Positions 50,560 through 60,702 of a DNA stretch of 64,000 bases are shown here, in pieces; positions within the stretch are counted from its first letter, which is position 1, and each line of letters begins with the position of its first letter. The position numbers and the translations under genes are program-made. Under the pieces are notes generated by a model that was not told the DNA's origin, made no database searches, and saw only the letters and a list, made by a program, of their open reading frames with translations. Source of the DNA: Pseudomonas fulva (GTDB lineage: Bacteria > Pseudomonadota > Gammaproteobacteria > Pseudomonadales > Pseudomonadaceae); contig NZ_CP082928.1 of NCBI RefSeq assembly GCF_023517795.1, forward strand, positions 2,852,001-2,916,000. Direction: 5' to 3'.

Positions 50560-51927
50560 ATGGCCAAGGCCAAACGCTTGTACGGCTGCACCGAGTGCGG
50601 CGCGACCTTTCCCAAGTGGGCCGGGCAATGCGGCGAGTGCGGCGCCTGGAATACCCTCACCGAAACCATGATCGAAGCCGGCGGCGCCGCAGCGCCCAGC
50701 GGGCGAACCGGCTGGGCGGGACAGCAGGCGCAGTTGAAGACCCTGGCCGAAGTCAGCGTCGAGGAGGTGGCACGCTTTTCCACCGCCTCGGCCGAACTAG
50801 ACCGCGTGCTTGGCGGCGGCCTGGTGGACGGCTCGGTGGTGTTGATCGGCGGCGATCCCGGGATCGGCAAGTCGACCATCCTGCTGCAGACCCTGTGCAA
50901 CGTTGCCCAGCGCTTCCCTGCGCTGTACGTCACCGGCGAGGAGTCCCAGCAGCAGGTGGCCATGCGCGCCCGGCGCCTGGGCCTGCCCGAAGACAAGCTG
51001 AAGGTGATGACCGAAACCTGCATCGAAAGCATCATCGCCACCGCCCGCCATGAAAAGCCCAAGGTCATGGTGATCGACTCGATCCAGACCATCTTCACCG
51101 AGCAGCTGCAGTCGGCGCCCGGCGGCGTCGCCCAGGTTCGCGAGAGTGCGGCGCTGCTGGTGCGCTTCGCCAAGCAGAGCGGCACGGCGATCTTCCTGGT
51201 CGGCCACGTGACCAAGGAAGGCGCCCTGGCCGGCCCGCGGGTGCTCGAGCATATGGTCGATACCGTGCTGTATTTCGAGGGCGACCCCGATGGGCGCCTG
51301 CGCCTGTTGCGTGCGGTGAAGAATCGCTTCGGGGCGATCAACGAGCTGGGCGTGTTCGGCATGACCGACAAGGGCCTCAAGGAAGTCAGCAACCCGTCGG
51401 CGATCTTCCTCACCCGCGCCCAGGAAGAAGTGCCGGGCAGCATCGTCATGGCCACCTGGGAAGGCACCCGGCCGATGCTGGTGGAAGTGCAGGCGCTGGT
51501 CGACACCAGCCATATGGCCAACCCGCGCCGCGTGACCCTGGGTCTCGATCAGAATCGCCTGGCCATGCTGCTGGCCGTGCTGCACCGCCATGGCGGCATC
51601 CCCACCTATGACCAGGACGTGTTTCTCAACGTGGTCGGTGGCGTGAAAGTGCTGGAAACCGCCTCCGACCTGGCGCTGATGGCCGCGGTGATTTCCAGCC
51701 TGCGCAATCGGCCGCTGCCCCATGATCTGCTGGTGTTCGGAGAGGTCGGTCTGTCTGGTGAGATCCGCCCGGTGCCGAGCGGCCAGGAGCGCCTGAAGGA
51801 GGCGGCCAAGCACGGCTTCAAGCGCGCCATCGTGCCTAAGGGCAACGCGCCGAAGGAGGCGCCGGCGGGTTTGCAGGTGGTCGCGGTAACGCGCCTGGAG
51901 CAGGCGCTCGACGCGCTGTTCGAGTGA
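50560..51927 (+). CDS. radA: DNA repair protein RadA
   Basis: This 455-aa RecA-like helicase for branched recombination intermediates has the N-terminal zinc finger (Cys10, Cys13, Cys24, Cys27), Walker A GGDPGIGKST (about residues 97-106), the KNRFG motif near residue 253 that is specific to RadA, and a C-terminal Lon-like domain with DLLVFGEVGLSGEIRPV. Length is normal. In P. aeruginosa radA (PA4609) lies next to the PilZ gene PA4608, matched here. Confidence 0.96.
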   Translation: MAKAKRLYGCTECGATFPKWAGQCGECGAWNTLTETMIEAGGAAAPSGRTGWAGQQAQLKTLAEVSVEEVARFSTASAELDRVLGGGLVDGSVVLIGGDPGIGKSTILLQTLCNVAQRFPALYVTGEESQQQVAMRARRLGLPEDKLKVMTETCIESIIATARHEKPKVMVIDSIQTIFTEQLQSAPGGVAQVRESAALLVRFAKQSGTAIFLVGHVTKEGALAGPRVLEHMVDTVLYFEGDPDGRLRLLRAVKNRFGAINELGVFGMTDKGLKEVSNPSAIFLTRAQEEVPGSIVMATWEGTRPMLVEVQALVDTSHMANPRRVTLGLDQNRLAMLLAVLHRHGGIPTYDQDVFLNVVGGVKVLETASDLALMAAVISSLRNRPLPHDLLVFGEVGLSGEIRPVPSGQERLKEAAKHGFKRAIVPKGNAPKEAPAGLQVVAVTRLEQALDALFE

Positions 51928-52034
51928 CTGCGGCGTTGTGCCGCTGGGTGCGCCTGGCGGCTATTGACCTGGGTCAACCCTGGGGCAGGGCAGCGGTCGC
52001 AGGATGAAGGCGTACCCACAGAGGAGACGCCATC

Positions 52035-52205
52035 ATGCTGCTGTTCTACGACATCATCGCCAAAGCCAGTTTCTCGCCGGTCGACCGCCTGGGCGTCGAG
52101 CGCAAGCGTCAGCCATTTGTGGATCTGCTGCCGCGGGTGGTGAAAGTGCGCCGCGCCCGCCGCCGCGAAGCCGACGCGGCCTGCTGCGATTTCACCATTC
52201 ATTGA
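52035..52205 (+). CDS. Small protein of unknown function after radA
   Basis: This 56-aa reading frame starts MLLFYDIIAKASFSPVDRLG and continues with a very basic segment, then AACCDFTIH. A strong GAGGAGACG ribosome-binding site lies at suitable spacing. Codon use is ordinary for the region. No homologous family is recognised; the case rests on the ribosome-binding site and on its place between radA and a terminator. Confidence 0.55.
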   Translation: MLLFYDIIAKASFSPVDRLGVERKRQPFVDLLPRVVKVRRARRREADAACCDFTIH

Positions 52206-52246
52206 GTGAGCGTGAGGCGCCGCTAGCAGCGCCATCGATATAGAAG

Positions 52247-52281
52247 AACGGCCGCTTCCGGTTTGCCCGGGCGGCCGTTTT
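52247..52281. terminator. Bidirectional terminator between the small ORF and mapZ-like gene
   Basis: AACGGCCGC (52247-52255) and GCGGCCGTT (52271-52279) form a 9-bp stem with a 15-base loop; TT follows on the plus strand and the left arm is preceded by A bases, so it can work in both directions. Confidence 0.75.
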
Positions 52282-52287
52282 GCGTGG

Positions 52288-52659
52288 TCAGTTGTCGTCT
52301 TCGCAGAGCGCGGCCAGCTCGCGTTCGAGCAGGGCTTCGTCGCCCAGGTTGAGCTCCACCAGGCGGCGCAGGTGGCTCATGGAATCCAGGTCGATGTGGT
52401 GGCAGAGAAAGCCCAGCACGCGCTCCTCGCGGTGTACCAGCTCGACCTGCATGGTCACTTGCAGGTTGTCATCGAGGGCGATGCGCAGCAGGTAATCCTG
52501 GCCGGCTTCGCCTTCCCAGTTCCAGGGCCGGCGCACCAGCACGCCGCGGAAGGAAATGTCGTGCAGCTCCACCTGCCAGCTCTGCTCGCCCTGCACGATC
52601 TCGGCGGGCGCGTCGAAGGCGATGCGCTGGAAGCGCCGACGTTCGTGGTTGTCACTCAT
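52288..52659 (-). CDS. mapZ: Single-domain PilZ protein, MapZ (PA4608)-like
   Basis: This 123-aa protein has the c-di-GMP-binding PilZ motifs: RRRFQR (RxxxR) near residue 8 and DISFRG (D/NxSxxG) near residue 42, and ends HIDLDSMSHLRRLVELNLGD, which I recall as nearly identical in P. aeruginosa PA4608. PA4608 (MapZ) binds the chemotaxis methyltransferase CheR1 when loaded with c-di-GMP and lowers methylation. Start at 52659 gives the PA4608 N-terminus. The 265-bp inverted-repeat element begins 23 bp upstream of the start codon and probably displaces the native promoter. Confidence 0.88.
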   Translation of the reverse strand: MSDNHERRRFQRIAFDAPAEIVQGEQSWQVELHDISFRGVLVRRPWNWEGEAGQDYLLRIALDDNLQVTMQVELVHREERVLGFLCHHIDLDSMSHLRRLVELNLGDEALLERELAALCEDDN

Positions 52660-52682
52660 GGAAGCTGTCCTCTGTTGGTTTA

Positions 52683-52947
52683 GGGTCTGTTGCCGTTTCA
52701 ACGCGAGCCGCGTTGCCGCGAGAAATCTCGCCAGGCTAGGCGGAGGACGCAGGGAATGGTTGTTCCCTTGCCAAGTCCTCCAACGACGCATGGCGAGATG
52801 TCTCGCACAACCCGCAGGGCCGGGTCCGTTTTGTCGCGATGCGGCGTTTCTCGCCGGCTCATTTAGCTAGCTAAACTTCGCGGCTCGTGCCTTGCCTCGC
52901 GACAAAACGGACTCCGGCGCGGCCGTGCGTGAAACGGCAGCAGACCC
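52683..52947. mobile_element. MITE-like element with terminal inverted repeats flanked by TA
   Basis: The ends GGGTCTGTTGCCGTTTCA (left) and TGAAACGGCAGCAGACCC (right) are inverted repeats with one mismatch, flanked on both sides by TA as after IS630/Tc1-type insertion. Inside are further hairpins: GGAGGAC (52742-52748)/GTCCTCC (52775-52781), a TCTCGCCA/TGGCGAGA pair, TCCGTTTTGTCGCGA (52825-52839)/TCGCGACAAAACGGA (52897-52911) and a central palindrome TTTAGCTAGCTAAA (52862-52875). No coding frame is present. It fills the whole gap between the mapZ-like gene and the response regulator gene. Confidence 0.7.
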
Positions 52948-53005
52948 TAGCCCACTATAGCCAAGCCGCGCGATGGCGTCGCCGCAGGCATGCTCGGCGG
53001 TGACC

Positions 53006-53632
53006 TCAGGTTTGCGGCGACCAGCCATACTCCATGGCGTGCTTGACCAGATCGGCAGGCTTTTCGATATCCAGTTTGCGGCGAATGTTCAGCCGGTAGG
53101 TTTCCACGGTGCGCACGCTGATCGCCAGCTCGCGGGCCATGGCCTTGTTGTTCAGGCCCTGGGCCATCATCAGCAGCACCTGCCGTTCACGCGGGGTCAG
53201 CTCGCCTTCCTCGGTTTCTTCCTGGGCCAGTTTGTGGGCCACGTCGCCGCTGTAGAAGCGCCCGCCGACCGCCAGCACGTCGATCGCCGAGATGATGTCC
53301 TGGGACGGCGCCTCCTTGAGCACGTAGCCCGAGGCGCCCATGCGCAGCGAGCTGCTCACGTATTCCTGATTGTCGTACATGCTCAGGATCAGCACCTTGG
53401 TGGCCGGGTGGCGCTTCTTGATGATGCCGGTCAGCTCCAGGCCGTTGATGTCCTTGAGGCCGATGTCCATCAACAGGATGTCCGGCTGCTCGCGGGCCAC
53501 CAGCTCCAGGGCTTCGCTGCCACTGCCGGCCTCGCCGGCGATCTCGAAATGCTCGACCATCGACAGCAGCGTGCGGATGCCTTCGCGCACCAGGATGTGG
53601 TCGTCGACGAGGGCGATGCGGATGGTCTTCAT
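53006..53632 (-). CDS. NarL/FixJ-family response regulator
   Basis: This 208-aa regulator has a receiver domain with the acidic pair DD (10-11), phosphoacceptor Asp56 in ILLMDIGLKD and Lys near 106 (GYVLKEAP), and a C-terminal LuxR-type helix-turn-helix (ELTPRERQVLLMMAQGLNNK, then ISVRTVETYRLNIRRKL). Its start overlaps the stop of the histidine kinase gene by four bases, so it is the partner of that kinase. The likely target is the divergent cstA promoter region. Confidence 0.93.
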   Translation of the reverse strand: MKTIRIALVDDHILVREGIRTLLSMVEHFEIAGEAGSGSEALELVAREQPDILLMDIGLKDINGLELTGIIKKRHPATKVLILSMYDNQEYVSSSLRMGASGYVLKEAPSQDIISAIDVLAVGGRFYSGDVAHKLAQEETEEGELTPRERQVLLMMAQGLNNKAMARELAISVRTVETYRLNIRRKLDIEKPADLVKHAMEYGWSPQT

Positions 53633-55002
53633 ACAGGCTCGGTCCGGGATTGTGTCGCGTCCGTGGAGAGTAACAGGGCGACGCTCAGAACGGTGCCGGC
53701 CGATGTGGAGGTGATACCGAAGTCGCCGCCGAAGTGCTCGACCCGCTCGCGGATGTTACGCAGGCCGATGCCGCCGCTCTGCTCGGCCTGGCGTGGGCTG
53801 AAACCGCTGCCATCGTCGCTGATGCGCAGGTTCACCCGCCGCGGGTTGCCGGTCAGCTGGATGGTCACCTGGCCGGCGCCGGCGTGGCGCTCGATGTTGG
53901 TCAGCGCCTCCTGGAGGATGCGAAACAGCGCTACGTTCATGTCGTCGCTCAGGCGCGTGTCGCCCAGGCTGTTGTCGTAGGCGACGCGCAGCCCGCTGCG
54001 CTGCTCGAACTCGCTGGCCAGTTGGCCGATCGCCGAGGCCAGGCCCAGGGTGTCGAGCAGCGAGGGGTGCAGGTCATGGGAGATGCGCCGCACCTCGCCA
54101 ATCGCCCCGGCCAGGCGCTCGATGCCCTGGCGCAGGGTCTGCGCGGCGCTGGCCTTGCCGGCTTCCAGCTCGTGGGCGGCCAGCTCGAACTTGAACTTGA
54201 TCGACACCAACAGCTGGCTGATGCCGTCGTGCAGCTCTCGTGACAGCCGCGAGCGCTCCTCCTCCTGGGAGGTGATGATGCGCTGGGTCAGCTGCTGCTG
54301 CTTGCGGTCAGCCAGGCGGTGTTCGCTGACATTGAGGGTCAGGCCGCTGGCAGACACCAGCAGCACGGCGATCAGCGCAACGATGGCGATGGCCAGCATG
54401 GTGGTGCGGATGCCGCTGCCGACGTCGTGACGCACCTGGGCGATGGCGTTGTCGACGTCTTCCAGGTAGATACCGGTGCCGAGCATCCAGCCCCAGCGCT
54501 CGAGCATGGTCACGTAGGCGAGTTTTTCGGCGACCTGGCCGGTGGAGGGCTTCTGCCAGCCGTAGCGTTGGAACCCATCGCCTGCGGTGGCGCTGCGGAT
54601 CAGGGCCTGGATCACCAGCAGGCCGTGGGGGTCGGTCATGTTCCACAGGTCCTTGCCCACCAGGGTGGCCTGGCGCGGGTGCATCAGGCTCTTGCCGCTG
54701 CGGTCGTAGACGAAGAAATAGCCATCGCTGCCGAAGTTGATGCGCTCGAGCAACGCCAGCACCTGGCGCTTGGTCTCGTCGTCGTCGCGGCCGCTTTCGT
54801 ACAGCGGCGCGATGGTGCTCAGGGCCATTTCCACGTAGTGCTTGAGCTCGGCCTGCTTGCTGCCCAGGATGCTGTGTTCGATCAGCTGGGCCTGCTGGTT
54901 GCCCAGGCGCTGGTTCTGGATCAGCACCAGCAGGCACACCACGGCCACGGCCAGCAGCATCGGCAGCAGGCTCAGGGCGACGATCTTGTGCTTGAGTTGC
55001 AT
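53629..55002 (-). CDS. Cache-domain sensor histidine kinase (HisKA_3)
   Basis: This 457-aa membrane kinase has an N-terminal helix (residues 8-28), a periplasmic single Cache domain (about 45-195, with GSDGYFFVYDRSGKSLMHPR and GWQKPSTGQVAEKLAYV), a second helix near 210-230, the HisKA_3 phosphorylation site ELHDGISQLLVSIK (His about residue 259) and the ATPase domain (NVALFRILQEALTNIERHA, then DDGSGF and GIGLRNIRERV). Cache domains of this kind bind small organic acids. Start at 55002 follows GGAGGACCC. It is divergent from cstA, which suggests it senses the carbon source carried by CstA or a related metabolite. Confidence 0.9.
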   Translation of the reverse strand: MQLKHKIVALSLLPMLLAVAVVCLLVLIQNQRLGNQQAQLIEHSILGSKQAELKHYVEMALSTIAPLYESGRDDDETKRQVLALLERINFGSDGYFFVYDRSGKSLMHPRQATLVGKDLWNMTDPHGLLVIQALIRSATAGDGFQRYGWQKPSTGQVAEKLAYVTMLERWGWMLGTGIYLEDVDNAIAQVRHDVGSGIRTTMLAIAIVALIAVLLVSASGLTLNVSEHRLADRKQQQLTQRIITSQEEERSRLSRELHDGISQLLVSIKFKFELAAHELEAGKASAAQTLRQGIERLAGAIGEVRRISHDLHPSLLDTLGLASAIGQLASEFEQRSGLRVAYDNSLGDTRLSDDMNVALFRILQEALTNIERHAGAGQVTIQLTGNPRRVNLRISDDGSGFSPRQAEQSGGIGLRNIRERVEHFGGDFGITSTSAGTVLSVALLLSTDATQSRTEPV

Positions 55003-55108
55003 GGGTCCTCCGGGCGGCATTGCCGGGGCGGGCAGCCCCGTGGCGGGTGGACGGCGGGGCAGAGCATACACAAAGGCGCGGCGCCGGGTTGGCGAGAACC
55101 GCGCTCGT

Positions 55109-55126
55109 CTACGTAGTTCTACGTAG
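55109..55126. promoter_or_regulatory. Tandem CTACGTAG palindromes in the kinase-cstA divergent promoter region
   Basis: CTACGTAG occurs at 55109-55116 and again at 55119-55126, exactly 10 bp apart, one helical turn. Each is a perfect palindrome. This is a likely site for the NarL/FixJ-type regulator encoded next door, about 125 bp before cstA and 107 bp before the kinase gene. A looser inverted repeat TTTGC-N8-GCAAA lies at about 55143-55160. Confidence 0.5.
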
Positions 55127-55250
55127 CGGACCGTGGGTAGTTTTGCGAATTACTGCAAAGCGTACTTATATGGATAGTTGCGGGGGCTCAACTGAGCACA
55201 ACAATAACAATGAGTGTTGCAGGTCTTGACCTGCGACCGGAGATGTCCAA

Positions 55251-57332
55251 ATGACCAGAATGACCAGTCATATCGCCTGGTTTGCGGTCGCGTTGCTGGG
55301 CGCCTTCGCGCTGGGCACCGTGGCGCTGAACCGCGGCGAATCGATCAATGCCTTGTGGATCGTCGTCGCTGCCGTGGCGATCTACCTCGTCGCGTACCGC
55401 TACTACAGCCTGTTCATCGCCACCAAGGTGATGCAGCTCGACCCCACCCGCGCCACACCCGCCGTGCTCAACAACGACGGCCTGGACTACGTTCCGACCA
55501 ACAAGCACATCCTCTTCGGTCACCACTTCGCCGCCATCGCTGGCGCCGGCCCGCTGGTCGGCCCGGTACTCGCCGCGCAGATGGGCTACCTGCCGGGCAC
55601 CCTCTGGCTGATTGCCGGGGTGGTACTGGCCGGTGCGGTACAGGACTTCATGGTGCTGTTCATTTCCACCCGCCGCAACGGCCGCTCCCTGGGCGAGCTG
55701 GTGCGCGAGGAAATGGGCCAGATCCCCGGCACCATCGCGCTGTTCGGCGCCTTCCTGATCATGATCATCATCCTCGCGGTGCTCTCGCTGATCGTCGTCA
55801 AGGCGCTGGCGGAAAGCCCGTGGGGCATGTTCACCGTGATGGCGACCATTCCCATCGCGATGTTCATGGGCATCTACATGCGCTACATCCGGCCCGGCCG
55901 TATCGGCGAGATTTCCCTGATCGGGGTGATCCTGCTGCTCGGCTCGATCTGGCTCGGTGGCGTGATCGCCGCTGACCCGGTATGGGGCCCGGCTTTCACC
56001 TTCACCGGCGTGCAGATCACCTGGATGCTGATCGGCTACGGCTTCGTCGCCGCGGTGCTGCCGGTATGGCTGATCCTGGCGCCGCGCGACTACCTGTCGA
56101 CCTTCCTGAAGATCGGCACCATCATCGCCCTGGCCATCGGCATCCTGGTGGTCATGCCCGAGCTGAAGATGCCGGCGCTGACCCAGTTCACCGACGGTAC
56201 CGGTCCGGTGTGGAAGGGCACCCTGTTCCCGTTCCTGTTCATCACCATCGCCTGTGGCGCGGTGTCCGGCTTCCACGCGCTGATCAGTTCGGGCACCACG
56301 CCCAAGCTGCTGGCCAACGAAACCCACGCCCGTTACATCGGTTACGGCGGCATGCTGATGGAGTCCTTCGTGGCCATCATGGCCATGGTCGCCGCCTCGG
56401 TGATCGAGCCGGGCATCTACTTCGCCATGAACAGCCCGGCGGCCCTGGTCGGCTCGGACGTTCAGTCGGTGGCCGCCACGGTCAGCAGCTGGGGCTTCGT
56501 GATCACCCCCGAGCAGCTCGAGGCGGTGGCCCGGGATATCGGCGAGAACACCATTCTGGCCCGTGCCGGTGGCGCCCCGACGCTCGCCGTGGGGATCGCG
56601 CAGATCCTGCACAGCGTGCTGCCGGGTGAGAACACCATGGCCTTCTGGTACCACTTCGCGATCCTCTTCGAAGCGCTGTTCATCCTCACCGCGGTGGACG
56701 CCGGTACCCGTGCCGGTCGTTTCATGCTGCAGGACCTGCTCGGCAACTTCGTGCCGGCCCTGAAGAAGACCGAGTCCTGGACCGCCAACGTGATCGCCAC
56801 CGCCGGCTGCGTGGCCCTGTGGGGCTGGCTGCTGTACCAGGGCGTGGTCGATCCGCTGGGCGGCATCAACACCCTGTGGCCGCTGTTCGGCATCTCCAAC
56901 CAGATGCTCGCCGGTATCGCGCTGATGCTCGGCACCGTGGTGCTGATCAAGATGAAGCGCGAGCGCTACGTGTGGGTGACGCTGATCCCGGCCACCTGGC
57001 TGCTGATCTGCACCACCACCGCAGGCCTGATCAAGCTGCTCGACCCGAACCCGGCCGTGGGTTTCCTGGCCCTGGCCAAGAAGTACCAGGCTGCGCTGGA
57101 CGCCGGGCAGATCATCGCCCCGGCCAAGGACATCGGCCAGATGCAACACGTGATCTTCAACGCCTACACCAACGCCACGCTCACCGTGCTGTTCCTGTTC
57201 GTGGTGCTGAGCGTGCTGTTCTACGCGATCAAGGTCGGCCGCGCCGCCTGGCGCAAGGAGCTGCGCAGCGACCGTGAAGCCACCTATGAAGCGCTGCCTG
57301 CAGACGCGCCGGAGGTTGCCCGTGTTCAATGA
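55251..57332 (+). CDS. cstA: Carbon starvation protein A family transporter
   Basis: This 693-aa membrane protein has many helices and the CstA family core: [20 protein letters not shown] near residue 90, [20 protein letters not shown] near 130, [20 protein letters not shown] near 350 and [18 protein letters not shown] near 540. CstA/BtsT proteins take up pyruvate and some peptides. It is followed by a YbdD-family gene and a CobW GTPase gene, as in the E. coli yjiY(btsT)-yjiX-yjiA cluster. The upstream divergent two-component genes probably regulate it. A GGAG ribosome-binding site precedes the ATG. Confidence 0.94.
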   Translation: MTRMTSHIAWFAVALLGAFALGTVALNRGESINALWIVVAAVAIYLVAYRYYSLFIATKVMQLDPTRATPAVLNNDGLDYVPTNKHILFGHHFAAIAGAGPLVGPVLAAQMGYLPGTLWLIAGVVLAGAVQDFMVLFISTRRNGRSLGELVREEMGQIPGTIALFGAFLIMIIILAVLSLIVVKALAESPWGMFTVMATIPIAMFMGIYMRYIRPGRIGEISLIGVILLLGSIWLGGVIAADPVWGPAFTFTGVQITWMLIGYGFVAAVLPVWLILAPRDYLSTFLKIGTIIALAIGILVVMPELKMPALTQFTDGTGPVWKGTLFPFLFITIACGAVSGFHALISSGTTPKLLANETHARYIGYGGMLMESFVAIMAMVAASVIEPGIYFAMNSPAALVGSDVQSVAATVSSWGFVITPEQLEAVARDIGENTILARAGGAPTLAVGIAQILHSVLPGENTMAFWYHFAILFEALFILTAVDAGTRAGRFMLQDLLGNFVPALKKTESWTANVIATAGCVALWGWLLYQGVVDPLGGINTLWPLFGISNQMLAGIALMLGTVVLIKMKRERYVWVTLIPATWLLICTTTAGLIKLLDPNPAVGFLALAKKYQAALDAGQIIAPAKDIGQMQHVIFNAYTNATLTVLFLFVVLSVLFYAIKVGRAAWRKELRSDREATYEALPADAPEVARVQ

Positions 57333-57525
57333 TCTCAGCCGGATGGGCAAGTACCTCGGTCAGGCTGCCCGGATGCTGGTGGGCATGCCTGACTACGACA
57401 CCTACGTCGAGCACATGGCCAGGAAACATCCCGATCAGCCAGTGATGAGCTACGAAGCCTTCTTCCGCGAGCGTCAGGAAGCACGTTATGGTGGTGGCAA
57501 GGGGCGGCCGATTCGCTGCTGCTGA
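57322..57525 (+). CDS. YbdD/YjiX-family (DUF466) small protein
   Basis: This 67-aa protein reads [20 protein letters not shown], then [20 protein letters not shown] and ends [10 protein letters not shown], the normal YbdD/YjiX form. The GTG start at 57322 lies inside the end of cstA after GGAGG at 57311-57315; upstream in-frame ATGs give non-family residues. It always accompanies CstA-type transporters; its exact role is not established. Confidence 0.9.
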   Translation: MFNDLSRMGKYLGQAARMLVGMPDYDTYVEHMARKHPDQPVMSYEAFFRERQEARYGGGKGRPIRCC

Positions 57526-57564
57526 TATCACCTGGCGGGCCCTGGGGCCCGCTTCAAGCACCAT

Positions 57565-57593
57565 ACGCCACGCCTCGTCGTGGCGTGTGTCTT
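57565..57593 (+). terminator. Hairpin between the ybdD-like and cobW-like genes
   Basis: ACGCCACG (57565-57572) pairs with CGTGGCGT (57579-57586) and is followed by GTGTCTTT. It could be a partial terminator that lowers expression of the GTPase gene relative to cstA. Confidence 0.5.
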
Positions 57594-57609
57594 TCAGAGG
57601 AATGCATTC

Positions 57610-58575
57610 ATGTCCTTTTCCCCGATTCCGGTCACCGTGCTCAGCGGCTTTCTCGGTGCCGGCAAGACCACCCTGCTGCGGCATATCCTCAAGGCCGAGC
57701 ACGGCCTGAAGATCGCGGTGATCGAGAACGAATACAGCGAGACGCCGATCGACAGCCAACTGCTCGGCAGCGAGCCGGTGCAGGTGATGACCCTGGCCAA
57801 CGGCTGCGTGTGCTGTTCCATCCATGTCGAACTGGAGAAGGCGCTGTTCGTGCTGCTGGAAAAGCGCGACAGCGGCGAGCTGGATTTCGACCGCCTGGTG
57901 ATCGAGTGCACGGGCCTGGCCGATCCCGCACCGGTGGCGCAGACCTTCTTCGCCACCGAGGAGCTGTGCGAGCGCTACGTGCTGGACGGCATCATCACCC
58001 TGGTGGACGCCGCCAACGCCGAGCGCCACCTGCAGGAAGCCATCGCCCAGGCCCAGGTCGGTTTCGCCGACCGCATCCTGCTGAGCAAGACCGATCTGGT
58101 CGATGAGGCTACCCGTGAGGCGCTCGCCGCACGCCTGCAACGGATCAACCGCCGGGCACCTATCCGGGTGGTCGAACATGGCCGTATCGATTTGAGCGAG
58201 CTGCTGGACGTGCGTGGCTTCAACCTCAATGCCGATGTGGCGACGAGCCTGCGGCCAGTGATGGCGGGCAAGAGCAGCGACCGCATCGCCACCCTGGTGC
58301 TGACGGGCGACCAGCCGCTGGATCTCGACCGGCTCAGCGGTTTCATGGAAGGCCTGCTGGAACAGCACGGCAATTCGCTGCTGCGCTACAAGGGTGTACT
58401 GAGCATTGCCGGTGAAGACCGCCGCATGGTGTTCCAGGGCGTGTTGCGGCTCTACGGCTTCGACTGGGACAGCGAGTGGGGGGCCGACGAGAAGCGCGAG
58501 AGCGTGATCGTGTTTATCGGCGACAACCTGCCGGAGGCAGCGATTCGTCAGGGGTTCGCCGAGCTGGCGGGCTGA
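57610..58575 (+). CDS. CobW/YjiA-family G3E GTPase
   Basis: This 321-aa GTPase has Walker A GFLGAGKTTLL (about residues 10-20), the metal site GCVCC (about residue 63), Walker B ECTGLADP and the guanine motif SKTDL (about residue 160), and the C-terminal CobW domain (KGVLSIAGEDRRMVFQGVL). G3E proteins handle metals, mostly zinc. In E. coli its relative YjiA is cotranscribed with a CstA-type transporter, as here. No Zur-type operator was noticed. Start at 57610 gives the family N-terminus MSFSPIPVTVLSG. Confidence 0.92.
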   Translation: MSFSPIPVTVLSGFLGAGKTTLLRHILKAEHGLKIAVIENEYSETPIDSQLLGSEPVQVMTLANGCVCCSIHVELEKALFVLLEKRDSGELDFDRLVIECTGLADPAPVAQTFFATEELCERYVLDGIITLVDAANAERHLQEAIAQAQVGFADRILLSKTDLVDEATREALAARLQRINRRAPIRVVEHGRIDLSELLDVRGFNLNADVATSLRPVMAGKSSDRIATLVLTGDQPLDLDRLSGFMEGLLEQHGNSLLRYKGVLSIAGEDRRMVFQGVLRLYGFDWDSEWGADEKRESVIVFIGDNLPEAAIRQGFAELAG

Positions 58576-58667
58576 GCTGGCGAACAGTCTGTTTCCGCCG
58601 CGTAGGTTTTTTACCTTTGCGCGGATTGCCCGGTGGCTTGCCGCTGGCTGCGTCGCTGGGCTCAGTT

Positions 58668-58697
58668 GTAGGGTGGATGACGCTCTTTTCATCCACC
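58668..58697 (+). repeat. 30-bp GTAGGGTGGA hairpin repeat, copy 4
   Basis: GTAGGGTGGATGACGC, then T-rich bases and TCATCCACC. Stem GGTGGATGA/TCATCCACC. It lies between the CobW-type gene and the rpoD terminator. Confidence 0.75.
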
Positions 58698-58744
58698 AAT
58701 GCGCTGGCAAAAAAGCCGCTCTATGAGCGTTAAGCACAGGCGAA

Positions 58745-58773
58745 AAAAATGCCGGTCAGTGACCGGCATTTTT
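58745..58773. terminator. Bidirectional terminator after rpoD and the CobW-type gene
   Basis: AAAAATGCCGGTC (58745-58757) and GACCGGCATTTTT (58761-58773) form a perfect 13-bp stem with a 3-base loop, with A and T tracts on both sides, so it ends transcription from both directions. Confidence 0.92.
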
Positions 58774-58787
58774 CATTCCGTGAACCC

Positions 58788-60635
<1,848 letters not shown>

Positions 60636-60702
60636 AACACCCTATCCACTTAAGGTCTTGGCGGGCTGAAAACAAGCCGAGGATTATACCTCAGCTCGGC
60701 GC

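Noticed and set aside
55188..57350. 720-aa minus-strand frame across cstA
   Set aside because: It is the antisense of cstA, dominated by His, Gln, Asp and Gly, and begins inside the downstream gene; no real domain is present.
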